Shown: positions 20,398-30,305 of the stretch, piece after piece | How positions within the stretch are numbered: position 1 is the stretch's first letter | Layout of the letters: each line of letters opens with the position of its first letter | NCBI GenBank assembly: GCA_017114885.1 | Contig: WNLJ01000013.1 | Location: 1-64,000, forward strand | DNA length: 64,000 bases | Direction: 5' to 3' | Source: Neisseriaceae bacterium PsAf | GTDB lineage: Bacteria; Pseudomonadota; Gammaproteobacteria; Burkholderiales; Neisseriaceae | Made by a program: the position numbers and the translations under genes | The notes under the pieces: generated by a model | The model's database searches: none | Told to the model about the DNA's origin: nothing | Seen by the model: the letters and a program-made list of their open reading frames with translations, nothing else

Positions 20398-21816
20398 ATG
20401 TCGATTGAAAAATTACTAGGGTTAATTGAAGAAAATGATGCCACATTTGTGGATTTGAGATATACAGATACAAAGAGTAAACAACACCATGCAACAATCC
20501 CTGCACATGTAGTTCAAGAAGATCCTGAAGATTGGTTGGAAACAGGACAAGCTTTTGATGGTTCTTCAATTGAAGGTTGGAAAGGAATACAAGCATCGGA
20601 TATGCTTTTGATTCCTGATATCGATACTGCATTCATGGATCCATTTTATGATGAACCAACTATAGCTGTTCATTGCAATGTGATAGACCCAGCTAATGGT
20701 CAAGGTTATGACAGAGATCCTAGATCGATAGCTAGAAGAGCTGAAAATTATCTTAAATCAACAGGGATTGGTGATACTGCTTATTTTGGTCCTGAACCAG
20801 AGTTTTTTGTTTTTGATGGCGTAGAATACGAAACGAATATTTCTGGCTCACGCTATCAAATCCATTCAGAATCAGGTGTATGGGCCAATGGATTGAGTTT
20901 AGACGGGATGAATTCAGGACATCGTCCTGCGGTAAAAGATGGTTATGCTCCTTTGCCTCCAGTAGATTCAGGTCAAGACTTACGTTCGGCTTGTTGTTTA
21001 TTATTAGAGGCTATTGGTATTCCTGTAGAAGTACATCACCCTGAAGTAGCGACTGGCTCTCAAATGGAAATTGGAACGAAGTTTAGCACATTGGTTACTC
21101 GTGCAGATTGGACTCAAATCCAAAAATATATTATTCGTAATGTTGCACATAGTTTTGGTAAAACAGCTACTTTTATGCCTAAACCAATTTTTGGAGACAA
21201 TGGTTCAGGTATGCACATTCATCAATCTATTTGGAAAGACGGCACCAACATATTTGCAGGTAATGGCTATGGTGGTTTGTCTGAAATAGCTCTTTATTAT
21301 ATAGGTGGTGTTATTAAACATGGTAAAGCATTAAATGCTATTACTAATCCAAGTACTAATTCATATAAACGCTTGGTGCCGCATTTTGAAGCACCTACTA
21401 AATTAGCTTATTCTGCCAAAAATCGTTCTGCATCAATTAGAATCCCACATGTGGCTTCGAGTAAAGGAAGAAGGATTGAAGTTCGTTTTCCAGATCCAAT
21501 GGCCAATCCTTATTTGGCATTTGCTGCTTTATTAATGGCAGGTCTTGATGGAATTCAGAATAAAATTCACCCAGGAGATGCAGTTGATAAAAATCTATAT
21601 GACTTACCACCTGAAGAAGCAACTTTAGTGCCAACGGTTGCTGAAACTTTAGAAGAAGCACTTAATGCTTTGAGGGAAGATCATGAGTTTTTAATTAAAG
21701 GAGGTGTGTTTTCTAAGGATTGGGTAGAAAGTTATTTGGAGTTAAAACTTCAAGAGGCAAGGAAAATAAGTATAGCACCTCACCCATTAGAGTTTGATAT
21801 GTATTATTCTCTATAG
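20398..21816 (+). CDS. glnA: Glutamine synthetase type I
   Basis: 472 residues from the ATG at 20398, chosen because a GGGG ribosome site lies 6-9 bases before it; an in-frame earlier start would add 12 unlikely residues. It makes glutamine from glutamate and ammonia, so it can capture the ammonia made by urease. Conserved blocks: FDGSSIEGW (53-61), [10 protein letters not shown] (131-140), [10 protein letters not shown] (268-277), and the adenylylation site Tyr401 in [10 protein letters not shown], showing the GlnE-regulated I-beta form. The 180-base upstream region is AT-rich; I found no convincing sigma-54 site. Confidence 0.97.
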   Translation: MSIEKLLGLIEENDATFVDLRYTDTKSKQHHATIPAHVVQEDPEDWLETGQAFDGSSIEGWKGIQASDMLLIPDIDTAFMDPFYDEPTIAVHCNVIDPANGQGYDRDPRSIARRAENYLKSTGIGDTAYFGPEPEFFVFDGVEYETNISGSRYQIHSESGVWANGLSLDGMNSGHRPAVKDGYAPLPPVDSGQDLRSACCLLLEAIGIPVEVHHPEVATGSQMEIGTKFSTLVTRADWTQIQKYIIRNVAHSFGKTATFMPKPIFGDNGSGMHIHQSIWKDGTNIFAGNGYGGLSEIALYYIGGVIKHGKALNAITNPSTNSYKRLVPHFEAPTKLAYSAKNRSASIRIPHVASSKGRRIEVRFPDPMANPYLAFAALLMAGLDGIQNKIHPGDAVDKNLYDLPPEEATLVPTVAETLEEALNALREDHEFLIKGGVFSKDWVESYLELKLQEARKISIAPHPLEFDMYYSL

Positions 21817-21836
21817 TTATAAATTGCAATAATTAT

Positions 21837-21866
21837 AAAAAAGCACACCATTCGGTGTGCTTTTTT
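21837..21866. terminator. Bidirectional terminator between glnA and prmC
   Basis: A GCACACC / GGTGTGC stem with loop ATTC is flanked by A6 on the left and T6 on the right, so it can work on both strands. The genes converge here. Confidence 0.92.
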
Positions 21867-21879
21867 ATAATTATTTTAG

Positions 21880-22707
21880 TTATTTCTTTTTGGCTTTTCT
21901 AGCAATGGTAACTCGGTCTATATTAGAATAGTCTTTATAAGTTTGTATTTCTTCAAAAAGATAATTTTCTAGAATAGCTTGAATTTTTCTGGCTTGATCG
22001 TAGCCATGCTCAAGACAAAGATATCCTTGTGGATTAAGAAAATTAATCGCTTCTCTGGCTAAAATTCTAAAGGCATCCAGTCCATCATTGAAATCAGTTA
22101 AAGCCATTTGTGGTTCGAAACGTAAGTCACCTTGGGTAAGATGATAATCATCTTTTTTAATATAAGGTGGATTAGAGACGATAATATCAAAGGTATCGTC
22201 AGTAAAACGAGATTCTAAGTCAAACCAAGAACCTAAACCAAAAATAACATCCGCCCCCAGTAATCGACTATTTTTTTGTGCAATTTTAAGAGCTGCTTCA
22301 CTCACATCCGAAGCAAAAACATTCCAGTTGGGGCGTTCTAATTTAAGTGTAATAGCAATAACGCCAGAACCCGTACCGACATCCCAAATATTTAACGTTT
22401 CTGACGCATCGAAATTTTGTAGTATATAGTCGATGAGATGTTCGGTTTCTGGTCTTGGAATCAACACATCAGGTGTTGTGACAAATGGCCTACTGTAAAA
22501 CTCTTGTGTGCCAAAAATATAGGCGATGGGTTCACCCTTGAGCCTTCTATCTCTTAATTCATTAAGTGTATCTATATATAAACTAGGAATAGATTCATGT
22601 AATTGACTAATTAAGCGTGCTGAAGAATAACCGGTAGCCTGTTTAATAATAATATTAGCTTCAATTAGATCTAATTGACTGTTTTGCCGCCATTCATAAA
22701 ATGTCAT
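21880..22707 (-). CDS. prmC: Peptide chain release factor N5-glutamine methyltransferase PrmC
   Basis: 275 residues. It methylates the GGQ glutamine of release factors RF1 and RF2. The SAM motif I WDVGTGSGVIAI (around 119-130) and the catalytic NPPY motif (SNPPYIKKDDY, around 188) are intact, with the N-terminal helical domain carrying LIPRPETEHL. It starts 2 bases after murJ ends, so the two are one operon. Confidence 0.95.
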   Translation of the reverse strand: MTFYEWRQNSQLDLIEANIIIKQATGYSSARLISQLHESIPSLYIDTLNELRDRRLKGEPIAYIFGTQEFYSRPFVTTPDVLIPRPETEHLIDYILQNFDASETLNIWDVGTGSGVIAITLKLERPNWNVFASDVSEAALKIAQKNSRLLGADVIFGLGSWFDLESRFTDDTFDIIVSNPPYIKKDDYHLTQGDLRFEPQMALTDFNDGLDAFRILAREAINFLNPQGYLCLEHGYDQARKIQAILENYLFEEIQTYKDYSNIDRVTIARKAKKK

Positions 22708-22709
22708 AC

Positions 22710-24254
22710 TTACACCCTCTTCATAAAATTACTCTTTTTAAAACCCAATAGAAAGAGTGCACTAAAATACACAATAATTCCTATCACAATCAGTACACTT
22801 AATTGTACCACGCGCATGTAAGCACTGATATCCCATTTTATAGGATAATAAGTTTGATTCAGTAGAAAATAGAGAGAAAAGCCCATGATAGCCACTGCAG
22901 TAGTTACTTTAAAACTAAATAATAACCATCCTTTTTTAGGCGTATAGTAATTTTTTTTACGCAACAGATAGTACAAGATAAAACTATTGGCACAGGCAGC
23001 TAAACCAATTGATAGATTCAGACCGACGATGCCAAGTTTAAAATAGAGAACTAAGAATAAATTTAAAAATTGTGTAAAAAAGAGGATAAAAAATCCGATT
23101 TTAACAGGAGTGGTGTAGTCTTGTCTTGAGGTAAAGCCAGGAGCTAGAATTTTGACAAAGATAAAACCAGGAACAGCAACACTATAAGCCATAACAGCAG
23201 GATAAGTCATATTGGCATCATAGAGAGTAAATTGTCCGTGTTGAAATAAAGTCATAATTAGAGGCATGGCTAAAACAGCAAGTCCCACAGCAGAAGGGAG
23301 CGCCAAAAGAACAGATAGTCTTAGTCCCCAATCCAATAAATCGGAAAATTCTTCTTGTTTATTTTGAGCTGAAAATTTTGCCAATGTTGGTAATAAAATA
23401 GTTCCAAGAGCCACACCCAAGAGACCAGAAGGTAATTCCATTAAGCGATCAGAAACATATTGCCAGGTAATACTGCCTTTGATCATATAAGACGCATAGT
23501 TACTGTTGATGACAAAAGAAATTTGGCCAGCCGATACGCCAATAATAATCACGCCCATAGCTTTAATAACACGGTTAATAACGGGGTCATTCCAAGCTAG
23601 TTTAGGTAGCTTTAAAAAACCTAATTTAGCCACAAAAGGAAGTTGAAATAGTAGCTGTACAACACCAGCTACAAAAACACCCCAAGCAAGCGCATAAATT
23701 GGCTGAGCAAAAAAAGGAGAAATCCAAGCTGCAAATATTATCAGGGAGACGTTAAGAAATATAGGTGTGATAGCAGGGATGGAGAATTTATTATGTGTAT
23801 TTAAAATAGCACTAAAAAAAGAAGTAAGAGAAATAAAAAAGATATAAGGAAACATTATTTTTAAGAGATCACTGGCCAAATAAAATTGCTCAGGATCTTT
23901 CAAAAAGCCGCTGCCCACTATGGTAACAAGGAATGGGGAAGCAATAATTCCTATGACTGTCACAATAAATAAAATAAAGGATAGTAAACCACATACTTTT
24001 TGGGTAAATTCTACTGCTTCTGCATGAGATTTATTTTTCTTAAAATCGCTTAGTATGGGTACAAACGCTTGAGAAAAAGCGCCTTCGGCAAAAATACGTC
24101 TCAATAAATTAGGGATTCTGAAAGCGAGCCAGAACGCATCAGTGACTTTGGTTGCACCAAAATATTGGGTAATCAACATATCTCTGACAAAACCAAGAAT
24201 CCTAGAAAGAAAGGTAAAGGCACTAATAGAAACAAATGATTTAGCTAGATTCAT
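22710..24254 (-). CDS. murJ: Lipid II flippase MurJ
   Basis: 514 residues with about 14 membrane helices. It flips lipid II across the inner membrane for peptidoglycan synthesis. Family blocks include the N-terminal SRILGFVRDMLI, the TDAFWLAFRIPNLLRRIFAEGAFSQAFVP segment, and LPSGLLGVALGTILLPTLAK. A T8 run (22951-22958) within the gene leaves the frame intact. It is divergent from dusB. Confidence 0.96.
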   Translation of the reverse strand: MNLAKSFVSISAFTFLSRILGFVRDMLITQYFGATKVTDAFWLAFRIPNLLRRIFAEGAFSQAFVPILSDFKKNKSHAEAVEFTQKVCGLLSFILFIVTVIGIIASPFLVTIVGSGFLKDPEQFYLASDLLKIMFPYIFFISLTSFFSAILNTHNKFSIPAITPIFLNVSLIIFAAWISPFFAQPIYALAWGVFVAGVVQLLFQLPFVAKLGFLKLPKLAWNDPVINRVIKAMGVIIIGVSAGQISFVINSNYASYMIKGSITWQYVSDRLMELPSGLLGVALGTILLPTLAKFSAQNKQEEFSDLLDWGLRLSVLLALPSAVGLAVLAMPLIMTLFQHGQFTLYDANMTYPAVMAYSVAVPGFIFVKILAPGFTSRQDYTTPVKIGFFILFFTQFLNLFLVLYFKLGIVGLNLSIGLAACANSFILYYLLRKKNYYTPKKGWLLFSFKVTTAVAIMGFSLYFLLNQTYYPIKWDISAYMRVVQLSVLIVIGIIVYFSALFLLGFKKSNFMKRV

Positions 24255-24265
24255 AAATGATGAAT

Positions 24266-24292
24266 TTGAAAATTTTAAATGTGGATTATAAT
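24266..24292 (+). promoter_or_regulatory. Probable promoter of the dusB-fis-purH operon
   Basis: A perfect TATAAT (24287-24292) with TTGAAA (24266-24271) 15 bases upstream; the spacing is short, so the -35 assignment is less sure than the -10. Confidence 0.5.
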
Positions 24293-24353
24293 ACTCAGTT
24301 TATTAAAAAAGTAAATGAAACATTTTACCTTAAAAAAACAGTTAGAGAAAAAT

Positions 24354-25367
24354 ATGGCGTTTTCAATTGGTTCTTTTCAATTAAATAGAGGTTTGGCTTT
24401 GTCTCCTATGGCAGGGATTACCGATAATCCTTTTAGAAAAATTTGCCGTGAGTTTGGTGCTGATTGGGTAGTGGGAGAAATGATAAGTGGGGATCCAACA
24501 TTAAGGCATACACATAAAACCTTGCATCGAATTTCTCATACTGGTGAAGAAAAACCAATTGTAATGCAAATATTAGGCAATCAACCACAAAAAATGGCTG
24601 AAGCAGCGCAGTTTTATGAAAAAATTGGTGCGGATGTGATTGATATTAATATGGGCTGTCCTGCTAAAAAAGTATGTCATACCTATGCTGGTAGTGCGCT
24701 CATGCAAAATGAAACTTTAGTCGCTGAAATTATTGATAGTGTTGTTTCTGCTGTAAATATTCCAGTAACGCTTAAGACCAGATTGGGTTGGAATGATGAT
24801 AATTTAAATGTATTAACTATTGCTAAGATAGCACAGGAAAAAGGAATTAGCGCTATCGCAATACATGGAAGAAGTCGTACTCAGATGTATAGAGGCGAAG
24901 CTAAATATGATTTGATTAAAGAAGTTAAAAAAGAAGTGTCTATTCCAGTTTGGGTCAATGGTGATATAACAACGCCTCAAAAAGCTATTGAAGTTTTGGC
25001 ATATACGGGTGCAGATGGGGTTATGATTGGTAGAGGAGCACAAGGGCAACCTTGGTTATTTCAAGAAATTAGGCTATTTATGGAAGAAGGGCGGAAAATC
25101 ATATTGCCATTTGATTTGATTTCAAGGACAATAAAAAGACATTTGTCAGATATTTATGCTTTTTATGGTGATAATTATGGCCATAAAATAGCAAGAAAAC
25201 ATATTGGTTGGTATCTGAAAAATTTAACCAATGATAGAGCGATTAAAAACCAATTATTTACTTTAGATAATTCAAGTCAACAATTTGATATGTTATGTCA
25301 GATTTTACAACAAGCAGAAGTGGAAGATTATTACTATCGTTATCGCTCTACTTATCTACAAGATTAG
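24354..25367 (+). CDS. dusB: tRNA-dihydrouridine synthase DusB
   Basis: About 337 residues from the ATG at 24354 (MAFSIGSFQLN); an in-frame ATG 13 codons earlier is also possible. It is an FMN enzyme that reduces uridines in the tRNA D-loop. Motifs: SPMAGITDNPFR near the N-terminus, the catalytic cysteine in NMGCPAKKV, TRLGW, HGRSRTQMYRG, and GADGVMIGRGAQG for phosphate binding. It is followed by fis after 7 bases, the conserved dusB-fis operon. Confidence 0.95.
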   Translation: MAFSIGSFQLNRGLALSPMAGITDNPFRKICREFGADWVVGEMISGDPTLRHTHKTLHRISHTGEEKPIVMQILGNQPQKMAEAAQFYEKIGADVIDINMGCPAKKVCHTYAGSALMQNETLVAEIIDSVVSAVNIPVTLKTRLGWNDDNLNVLTIAKIAQEKGISAIAIHGRSRTQMYRGEAKYDLIKEVKKEVSIPVWVNGDITTPQKAIEVLAYTGADGVMIGRGAQGQPWLFQEIRLFMEEGRKIILPFDLISRTIKRHLSDIYAFYGDNYGHKIARKHIGWYLKNLTNDRAIKNQLFTLDNSSQQFDMLCQILQQAEVEDYYYRYRSTYLQD

Positions 25368-25374
25368 GTGGATT

Positions 25375-25629
25375 ATGACTGAGCAAAAAAAATGCATCAC
25401 AATTGGCCAATGTATTCAAGATAATATGATTATTTACTTTGATGAGCTAGAGGGCGAAGAGCCAACCGGCGTTTATGATATGGTGATAAGTCAAGTAGAA
25501 AAATCATTAATCGATTTTATATTAGAAAAATGTAATGGAAACCAAACGAAAACCGCTAAAATGTTGGGGATTAGTCGTAACTCTTTAAGGGTTAGAATCG
25601 AAAAACATAATTTGAACATGAAGGGTTGA
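25375..25629 (+). CDS. fis: Nucleoid protein Fis
   Basis: 84 residues from the ATG at 25375, with AGGTGG as ribosome site. The C-terminal helix-turn-helix NQTKTAKMLGISRNSLRVRI is typical of Fis, a DNA-bending dimer that acts at growth-phase promoters. Shorter than the 98-residue enterobacterial protein, as is normal in Neisseriaceae. It stands between dusB and purH with gaps of 7 and 6 bases. Confidence 0.93.
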   Translation: MTEQKKCITIGQCIQDNMIIYFDELEGEEPTGVYDMVISQVEKSLIDFILEKCNGNQTKTAKMLGISRNSLRVRIEKHNLNMKG

Positions 25630-25635
25630 TAAATT

Positions 25636-27219
25636 ATGAGTTCAGTAAAACGTGCCTTAATTAGCGTTTCTGATAAAACAGGCGTAGTGGAATTTGCTCA
25701 AGAATTAGAAAAATTGGGCATGGAAATTATTTCAACAGGTGGGACAGCAAAACTACTTGCTGATGCTGGTGTTAAGATTATTGAAATATCCGATTATACG
25801 GGATTTCCTGAAATGTTGGATGGTCGAGTTAAGACCTTGCACCCGAAAGTTCATGGTGGTATTTTAGCAAGAAGAGATTTAAAAGAACACATGGATACAC
25901 TCTCCAATCATGATATTGGAACCATAGATTTAGTGTGTGTTAATTTATATCCTTTTAAGGCAACTATTGAAAAGCAAGGTTGTACTTTAGAAGATGCTAT
26001 TGAAAATATTGATATTGGCGGACCGGCGATGGTTCGTTCAGCGGCTAAAAATTGGAGATTTGTAGCGATAGTAACAGATACCCAAGACTATTCTAAAATT
26101 ATTCAAGAGTTAAAATCATCAGATAAACATCAATTGAGTGAACAAACCCTGTTTACACTTTCTGCTAAAGCTTTTTCTCATACAGCTCAATATGATGGAT
26201 TGATAAGTAACTATTTAACATCAGTGAATTTAGAAAAATTATCAGGAGAACCTGAGTTAAAATTATTTTCACAACAATTAAACCAACAATGGTTAAAAGT
26301 ACAAGATTTGCGCTATGGGGAAAATCCTCATCAAAAAGCTGCTTTTTATCGAGACATTGAGCCTTTGGCTGGCAGTTTATCATCTTATCAACAATTGCAA
26401 GGCAAAGAACTTTCGTATAATAACTTAGCGGATTCAGATGCAGCTTGGGAAGCTGTTAAAGCATTTGATGAACCTGCTTGTGTGATTGTAAAACATGCAA
26501 ACCCTTGCGGTGTAGCCGTAGCAGAAGATACTTTATCCGCCTATCTAGCAGCATATGAAACGGATAAAACCAGTGCTTTTGGGGGTATTATTGCTTTTAA
26601 TCGTGAAGTAGATGAAAAAACAGTAGAAACCATTTTAGTGAATCAATTTATGGAAGTATTAATGGCTCCGGGTTTTAATGCAAAAGCATTGGAGTTAATG
26701 AAAGCCAAAAAAAACGTGCGGGTATTAAAAATTCCATTAGAGCATCAACATAATCAATTTGAAATGAAACGTATTGGTGGAGGTTTGTTGCTACAAACTC
26801 CGGATATTCATTTACTTTCAAAAAACGATTTGAAAGTGGTGTCAAAACGTCAGCCAGATGATTCTCAATTAAAAGATTTATTATTTTTATGGAAAGTAAC
26901 TCAATTTGTGAAATCCAATGCAGTAGTGTTTGGAAAAGAAGGCAGAACTTATGGAGTGGGTGCAGGACAGATGAGTCGAGTAGATTCTACTTTGATTGCT
27001 GCACGAAAGGCTAAAGAAGCGGGTTTGGATTTAACCAATGCAGCGGCAGCTTCAGATGCTTTTTTCCCTTTTAGAGATGGCGTGGATGTAATTGCAGAAC
27101 AAGGAATTAAAGTAGTTATTCATCCTGGTGGCTCTATTCGAGATGAAGAGGTTATTCAAGCAGCAGATGAACACGATATGGTAATGGTATTAACAGGTAT
27201 TAGACATTTTAGACACTAG
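25636..27219 (+). CDS. purH: Bifunctional AICAR transformylase / IMP cyclohydrolase
   Basis: 527 residues, normal length. The N-terminal MGS-like IMP cyclohydrolase domain ([24 protein letters not shown]) and the C-terminal AICARFT domain ([22 protein letters not shown]) are both complete. It performs the last two steps of IMP synthesis. It is the third gene of the dusB-fis-purH run. Confidence 0.98.
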   Translation: MSSVKRALISVSDKTGVVEFAQELEKLGMEIISTGGTAKLLADAGVKIIEISDYTGFPEMLDGRVKTLHPKVHGGILARRDLKEHMDTLSNHDIGTIDLVCVNLYPFKATIEKQGCTLEDAIENIDIGGPAMVRSAAKNWRFVAIVTDTQDYSKIIQELKSSDKHQLSEQTLFTLSAKAFSHTAQYDGLISNYLTSVNLEKLSGEPELKLFSQQLNQQWLKVQDLRYGENPHQKAAFYRDIEPLAGSLSSYQQLQGKELSYNNLADSDAAWEAVKAFDEPACVIVKHANPCGVAVAEDTLSAYLAAYETDKTSAFGGIIAFNREVDEKTVETILVNQFMEVLMAPGFNAKALELMKAKKNVRVLKIPLEHQHNQFEMKRIGGGLLLQTPDIHLLSKNDLKVVSKRQPDDSQLKDLLFLWKVTQFVKSNAVVFGKEGRTYGVGAGQMSRVDSTLIAARKAKEAGLDLTNAAAASDAFFPFRDGVDVIAEQGIKVVIHPGGSIRDEEVIQAADEHDMVMVLTGIRHFRH

Positions 27220-27229
27220 AGAGATTGGT

Positions 27230-28240
27230 ATGAGTTATTATGTTGTGACAGGAGCAGCAGGATTTATAGGCAGTAATATTGTGAGTGCTTTAAATGAGAG
27301 AGGGATTACAAATATTATTGCGGTTGATGATTTAACAGAGGGCAATAAATTCCTGAATATGGTTGATAGTGAGATTGCGTATTACTATGATAAAACAGAA
27401 TTTATGCAATATGTTTGCGAACATCGTTTTAGTGATTTAAAAATAGCGGCGATTTTTCATGAGGGTGCTTGTTCTGACACGATGAATCATGACGGTCGAT
27501 TTATGATGGCAAATAATTATCAATATACTGTTGATTTGTTTCACTGGGCTCAGGATAAAAAAATTCCTTTCTTGTATGCCTCAAGTGCTGCTGTCTATGG
27601 TAAAGGGACAACCTTTAAAGAAGCAAGGCAGTATGAAAGCCCTTTAAATGTTTATGGGTATTCTAAATTTTTATTTGATCAGTATTTAAGAAACTATGTT
27701 AAAAATAACAAGTTAAAATCCCAAGTGGTGGGTTTTCGTTACTTCAATGTATACGGTTTTCACGAACAACATAAGGGGCGTATGGCGTCAGTTGCTTTTC
27801 ATCATTTTAATCAGTTTCATGAAAAGGGATATGTGGAACTGTTTGGCGAGTATGATGGTTATGAAAATGGGGAACAAAAAAGAGATTTTGTATCCGTAGA
27901 GGATGTGGTTAAAGTGAATTTTTATTTCCTAGATAATCCTGAAAAATCAGGAATTTATAATTTAGGTACTGGGAAAAGTGAATCCTTTAATGAGCTCGCT
28001 AGAGCCACAGTAAATGCCATTCGTGAATCTCAAGATAAAGAGAAATTATCTTTAGATGAAATGGTCGCGCAAGGTTTAATTCGTTACATTGATTTTCCTG
28101 ATAGCTTAAAGGGAAAATATCAAAGTTTTACTGAGGCAGATATAAGCCAATTGCGTCAAGCAGGCTATCATGATGATTTTTTCTCAGTAGAAGAAGGTGT
28201 CTCTCGATATGTTAATCAATTATTAGAACAAAATACCTAA
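27230..28240 (+). CDS. hldD: ADP-L-glycero-D-manno-heptose-6-epimerase
   Basis: 336 residues. It is a short-chain dehydrogenase-type epimerase making the heptose precursor of the LOS inner core. The NAD(P) motif [11 protein letters not shown] (residues 7-17) and the catalytic Tyr-Lys pair in [11 protein letters not shown] are present, as is the family segment EGACSDTM. With the hldE-type adenylyltransferase at 60184 it supports a heptose-containing LOS core. It lies 10 bases after purH. Confidence 0.96.
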   Translation: MSYYVVTGAAGFIGSNIVSALNERGITNIIAVDDLTEGNKFLNMVDSEIAYYYDKTEFMQYVCEHRFSDLKIAAIFHEGACSDTMNHDGRFMMANNYQYTVDLFHWAQDKKIPFLYASSAAVYGKGTTFKEARQYESPLNVYGYSKFLFDQYLRNYVKNNKLKSQVVGFRYFNVYGFHEQHKGRMASVAFHHFNQFHEKGYVELFGEYDGYENGEQKRDFVSVEDVVKVNFYFLDNPEKSGIYNLGTGKSESFNELARATVNAIRESQDKEKLSLDEMVAQGLIRYIDFPDSLKGKYQSFTEADISQLRQAGYHDDFFSVEEGVSRYVNQLLEQNT

Positions 28241-28256
28241 GCAATAAGGAGATACT

Positions 28257-29306
28257 ATGTTAAAAAGAATAGGGATATTCTTATTAATAGGTGGATTGAT
28301 GAGCTCTTGCGCCACCGATAATAAAAATAATACATCTGTAACTACTGAAACACTGCAACGAGATTATCAGGGCTTTAATTATCAAGGCAATTATATATGG
28401 GCAGGTGCTATGAATTTGGCTTGGACAGAAATGAGCGAGCAGGTGATAGGAGCACCGATTCAGGTAAAGTCTAATCTTCAAAAAATTCAAAATAAGATTT
28501 ATTCTTATAACCACCCAGTTTTTACTAAAAAAGATATTAGTGCTGACAGTTACTATATTAAAAGTGGTTATGGGCAGAAGACGATTGATGCAATCAATCA
28601 AGAAGTGAAACAAAAATTTCCTCAAAAAAGTTTTCCTGATTTAAAAATTAAATTAGGCGACAAAGATATTATCAGTTACGCTTATTTATTAAAAGAAGTT
28701 CAATACAAAACGCCTTTTTCGATCACTTCTCTTAATTTTAATGGACAAGTTGTACAAGCATTTTCTGCAACTAATTCAGAAATGAGGAATAATATTCAAA
28801 TTTTGGATTATGACAACGATGATCGATTTATTTTGAAACTAAAGCTTAAAGATACAAAAGATGAACTTTTTTTGGTTAAAGGATATGAAAATTCCTCGGC
28901 TAAAGAAATTGTGCAACTTATTAATAAAAATAATATTAATAAAAATAATACTGGGAATTTTGAATTACTTGATACTAAAGATGAATTTAAAGCACCTAAA
29001 TTAGTTTTAGATGTGGGTCATCAACATAAAGAATTGATTAATGTACCAATTGCAAATGCTGGATTTGAAAACTATATAATTGGTGCAATGATAGAAAATA
29101 TTAAATTTAATATGAATGAAGTAGGGGCTAAAGTTGAAAATGAAGCCTATATTGGATTTACGGCGACAGCAGCAGTAATGAAAACACCCAAAAGACTTAT
29201 TTTAGATAAGCCTTATTGGGTTATTATGAAAGACGCACAAGGTCAGTCACCTTACTTTATTCTTGGTGTGAAAAATAGCGAATTAATGCAAAGAGTTAAA
29301 GAGTAA
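28257..29306 (+). CDS. Lipoprotein with a serpin-like C-terminal half
   Basis: 349 residues. An N-terminal signal ends in the lipobox MSSC (Cys18), so it is a lipoprotein. The middle and C-terminal parts resemble the serpin fold: DIISYAYLLKEVQYKTPF fits the conserved serpin strand (normally VLVNAIYFKGxW..F), FNMNEVGAKVENEA resembles the reactive-loop hinge NEEGxEAxA, and LDKPYWVIMKD comes close to the serpin signature around DxPFxFxI, ending in a YFILGVKN strand like LFxGRVxNP. Hinge-to-signature spacing is about 31 residues, as in real serpins. The N-terminal helices are divergent or shortened. It is within an operon with hldD and apaH. Function is unknown; an inhibitor role is inference from the motifs. 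Confidence 0.55.
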   Translation: MLKRIGIFLLIGGLMSSCATDNKNNTSVTTETLQRDYQGFNYQGNYIWAGAMNLAWTEMSEQVIGAPIQVKSNLQKIQNKIYSYNHPVFTKKDISADSYYIKSGYGQKTIDAINQEVKQKFPQKSFPDLKIKLGDKDIISYAYLLKEVQYKTPFSITSLNFNGQVVQAFSATNSEMRNNIQILDYDNDDRFILKLKLKDTKDELFLVKGYENSSAKEIVQLINKNNINKNNTGNFELLDTKDEFKAPKLVLDVGHQHKELINVPIANAGFENYIIGAMIENIKFNMNEVGAKVENEAYIGFTATAAVMKTPKRLILDKPYWVIMKDAQGQSPYFILGVKNSELMQRVKE

Positions 29307-29311
29307 AGTAA

Positions 29312-30136
29312 ATGGCACACTATGTAATAGGGGATGTACAGGGTTGTTATACTGTCTTGAGTGATTTGTTAGAATCGATTGATTTTAATTATGGCAAGGA
29401 CAGCATATGGTTTGCTGGAGATATCATTAATCGTGGACCTGAATCATTGGAAACCATACGTTTTATTAAAAAGCATGCTGATTGTCTGCAAACGGTTTTA
29501 GGCAATCATGATATATATTTGTTGTATTTAGCCACAAGAAAATCTGTTACCTACAAGAAAAAAGATACTATTGCCCCTATTTTACAAGCGCCTGATTCAA
29601 AAGAGCTCATTGATTGGTTAAGACAACAACCTTTGTATTTGCAAAATGAACATTATATTGTGGTGCATGCGGGGGTGTTTCCTGAGTGGTCTTTAGAAGA
29701 TGTACAGAAAAATGGTGATGAACTATCCCATTGGTTGCAATCAGCGCATTACGCAGAGCTTTTGAATCATATGTATGGAGATTTACCTAATCAATACTCC
29801 AAAGATTTACATGGATTTGATCGCTTAAGATTTAATATGAATGTTTTTACGCGCATGCGAGCGTTGTATCGCTGGGATAAAACATTAGATTTTAAATTTA
29901 AATCTTCTTTAAGCAATATGCCTTTTTATCTTAAAGCTTGGTTTGATTTTGAGAACCAAAATTTAGCAGATAAGAAAATTCTATTTGGTCATTGGTCAAC
30001 CATAGGACCTTATTATGGTGATTATGCCATTGGCTTAGATACAGGAGCAGTGTGGGGTGGTCGTTTAACTGCTTACAATATGGACACTGAGGAAACTTTT
30101 AGCGTACCCAATTATTCAGCCATTGATATTTTATAG
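29312..30136 (+). CDS. apaH: Diadenosine tetraphosphatase ApaH
   Basis: 274 residues. It is a symmetrical Ap4A hydrolase of the PPP phosphatase fold: the metal motifs GDVQGC (residues 7-12), GDIINRGPES and GNHD are intact, with HAGV and GHWST further on. It hydrolyses Np4N alarmones and can decap Np4-capped RNAs. It lies 5 bases after the serpin-like gene. Confidence 0.96.
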   Translation: MAHYVIGDVQGCYTVLSDLLESIDFNYGKDSIWFAGDIINRGPESLETIRFIKKHADCLQTVLGNHDIYLLYLATRKSVTYKKKDTIAPILQAPDSKELIDWLRQQPLYLQNEHYIVVHAGVFPEWSLEDVQKNGDELSHWLQSAHYAELLNHMYGDLPNQYSKDLHGFDRLRFNMNVFTRMRALYRWDKTLDFKFKSSLSNMPFYLKAWFDFENQNLADKKILFGHWSTIGPYYGDYAIGLDTGAVWGGRLTAYNMDTEETFSVPNYSAIDIL

Positions 30137-30189
30137 TTGTACTTTTATATGATTTCTCTAAAAATCAATTATTTTAAAAAATAAAATTA

Positions 30190-30198
30190 TGTTATAAT
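30190..30198 (+). promoter_or_regulatory. Extended -10 promoter element before tig
   Basis: TGTTATAAT combines an extended TG element with a perfect TATAAT. No good -35 is seen, which extended -10 promoters do not need. It is about 108 bases before the tig start. Confidence 0.5.
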
Positions 30199-30305
30199 AA
30201 CCGACTAAAATTTTTTAAAATAATAATATTGTTTAGGTAATCGGAATGATTGGCTAGATTTTAAATAACAACTTTTAATATACTTACATAGTGGAAGGTT
30301 TATAA

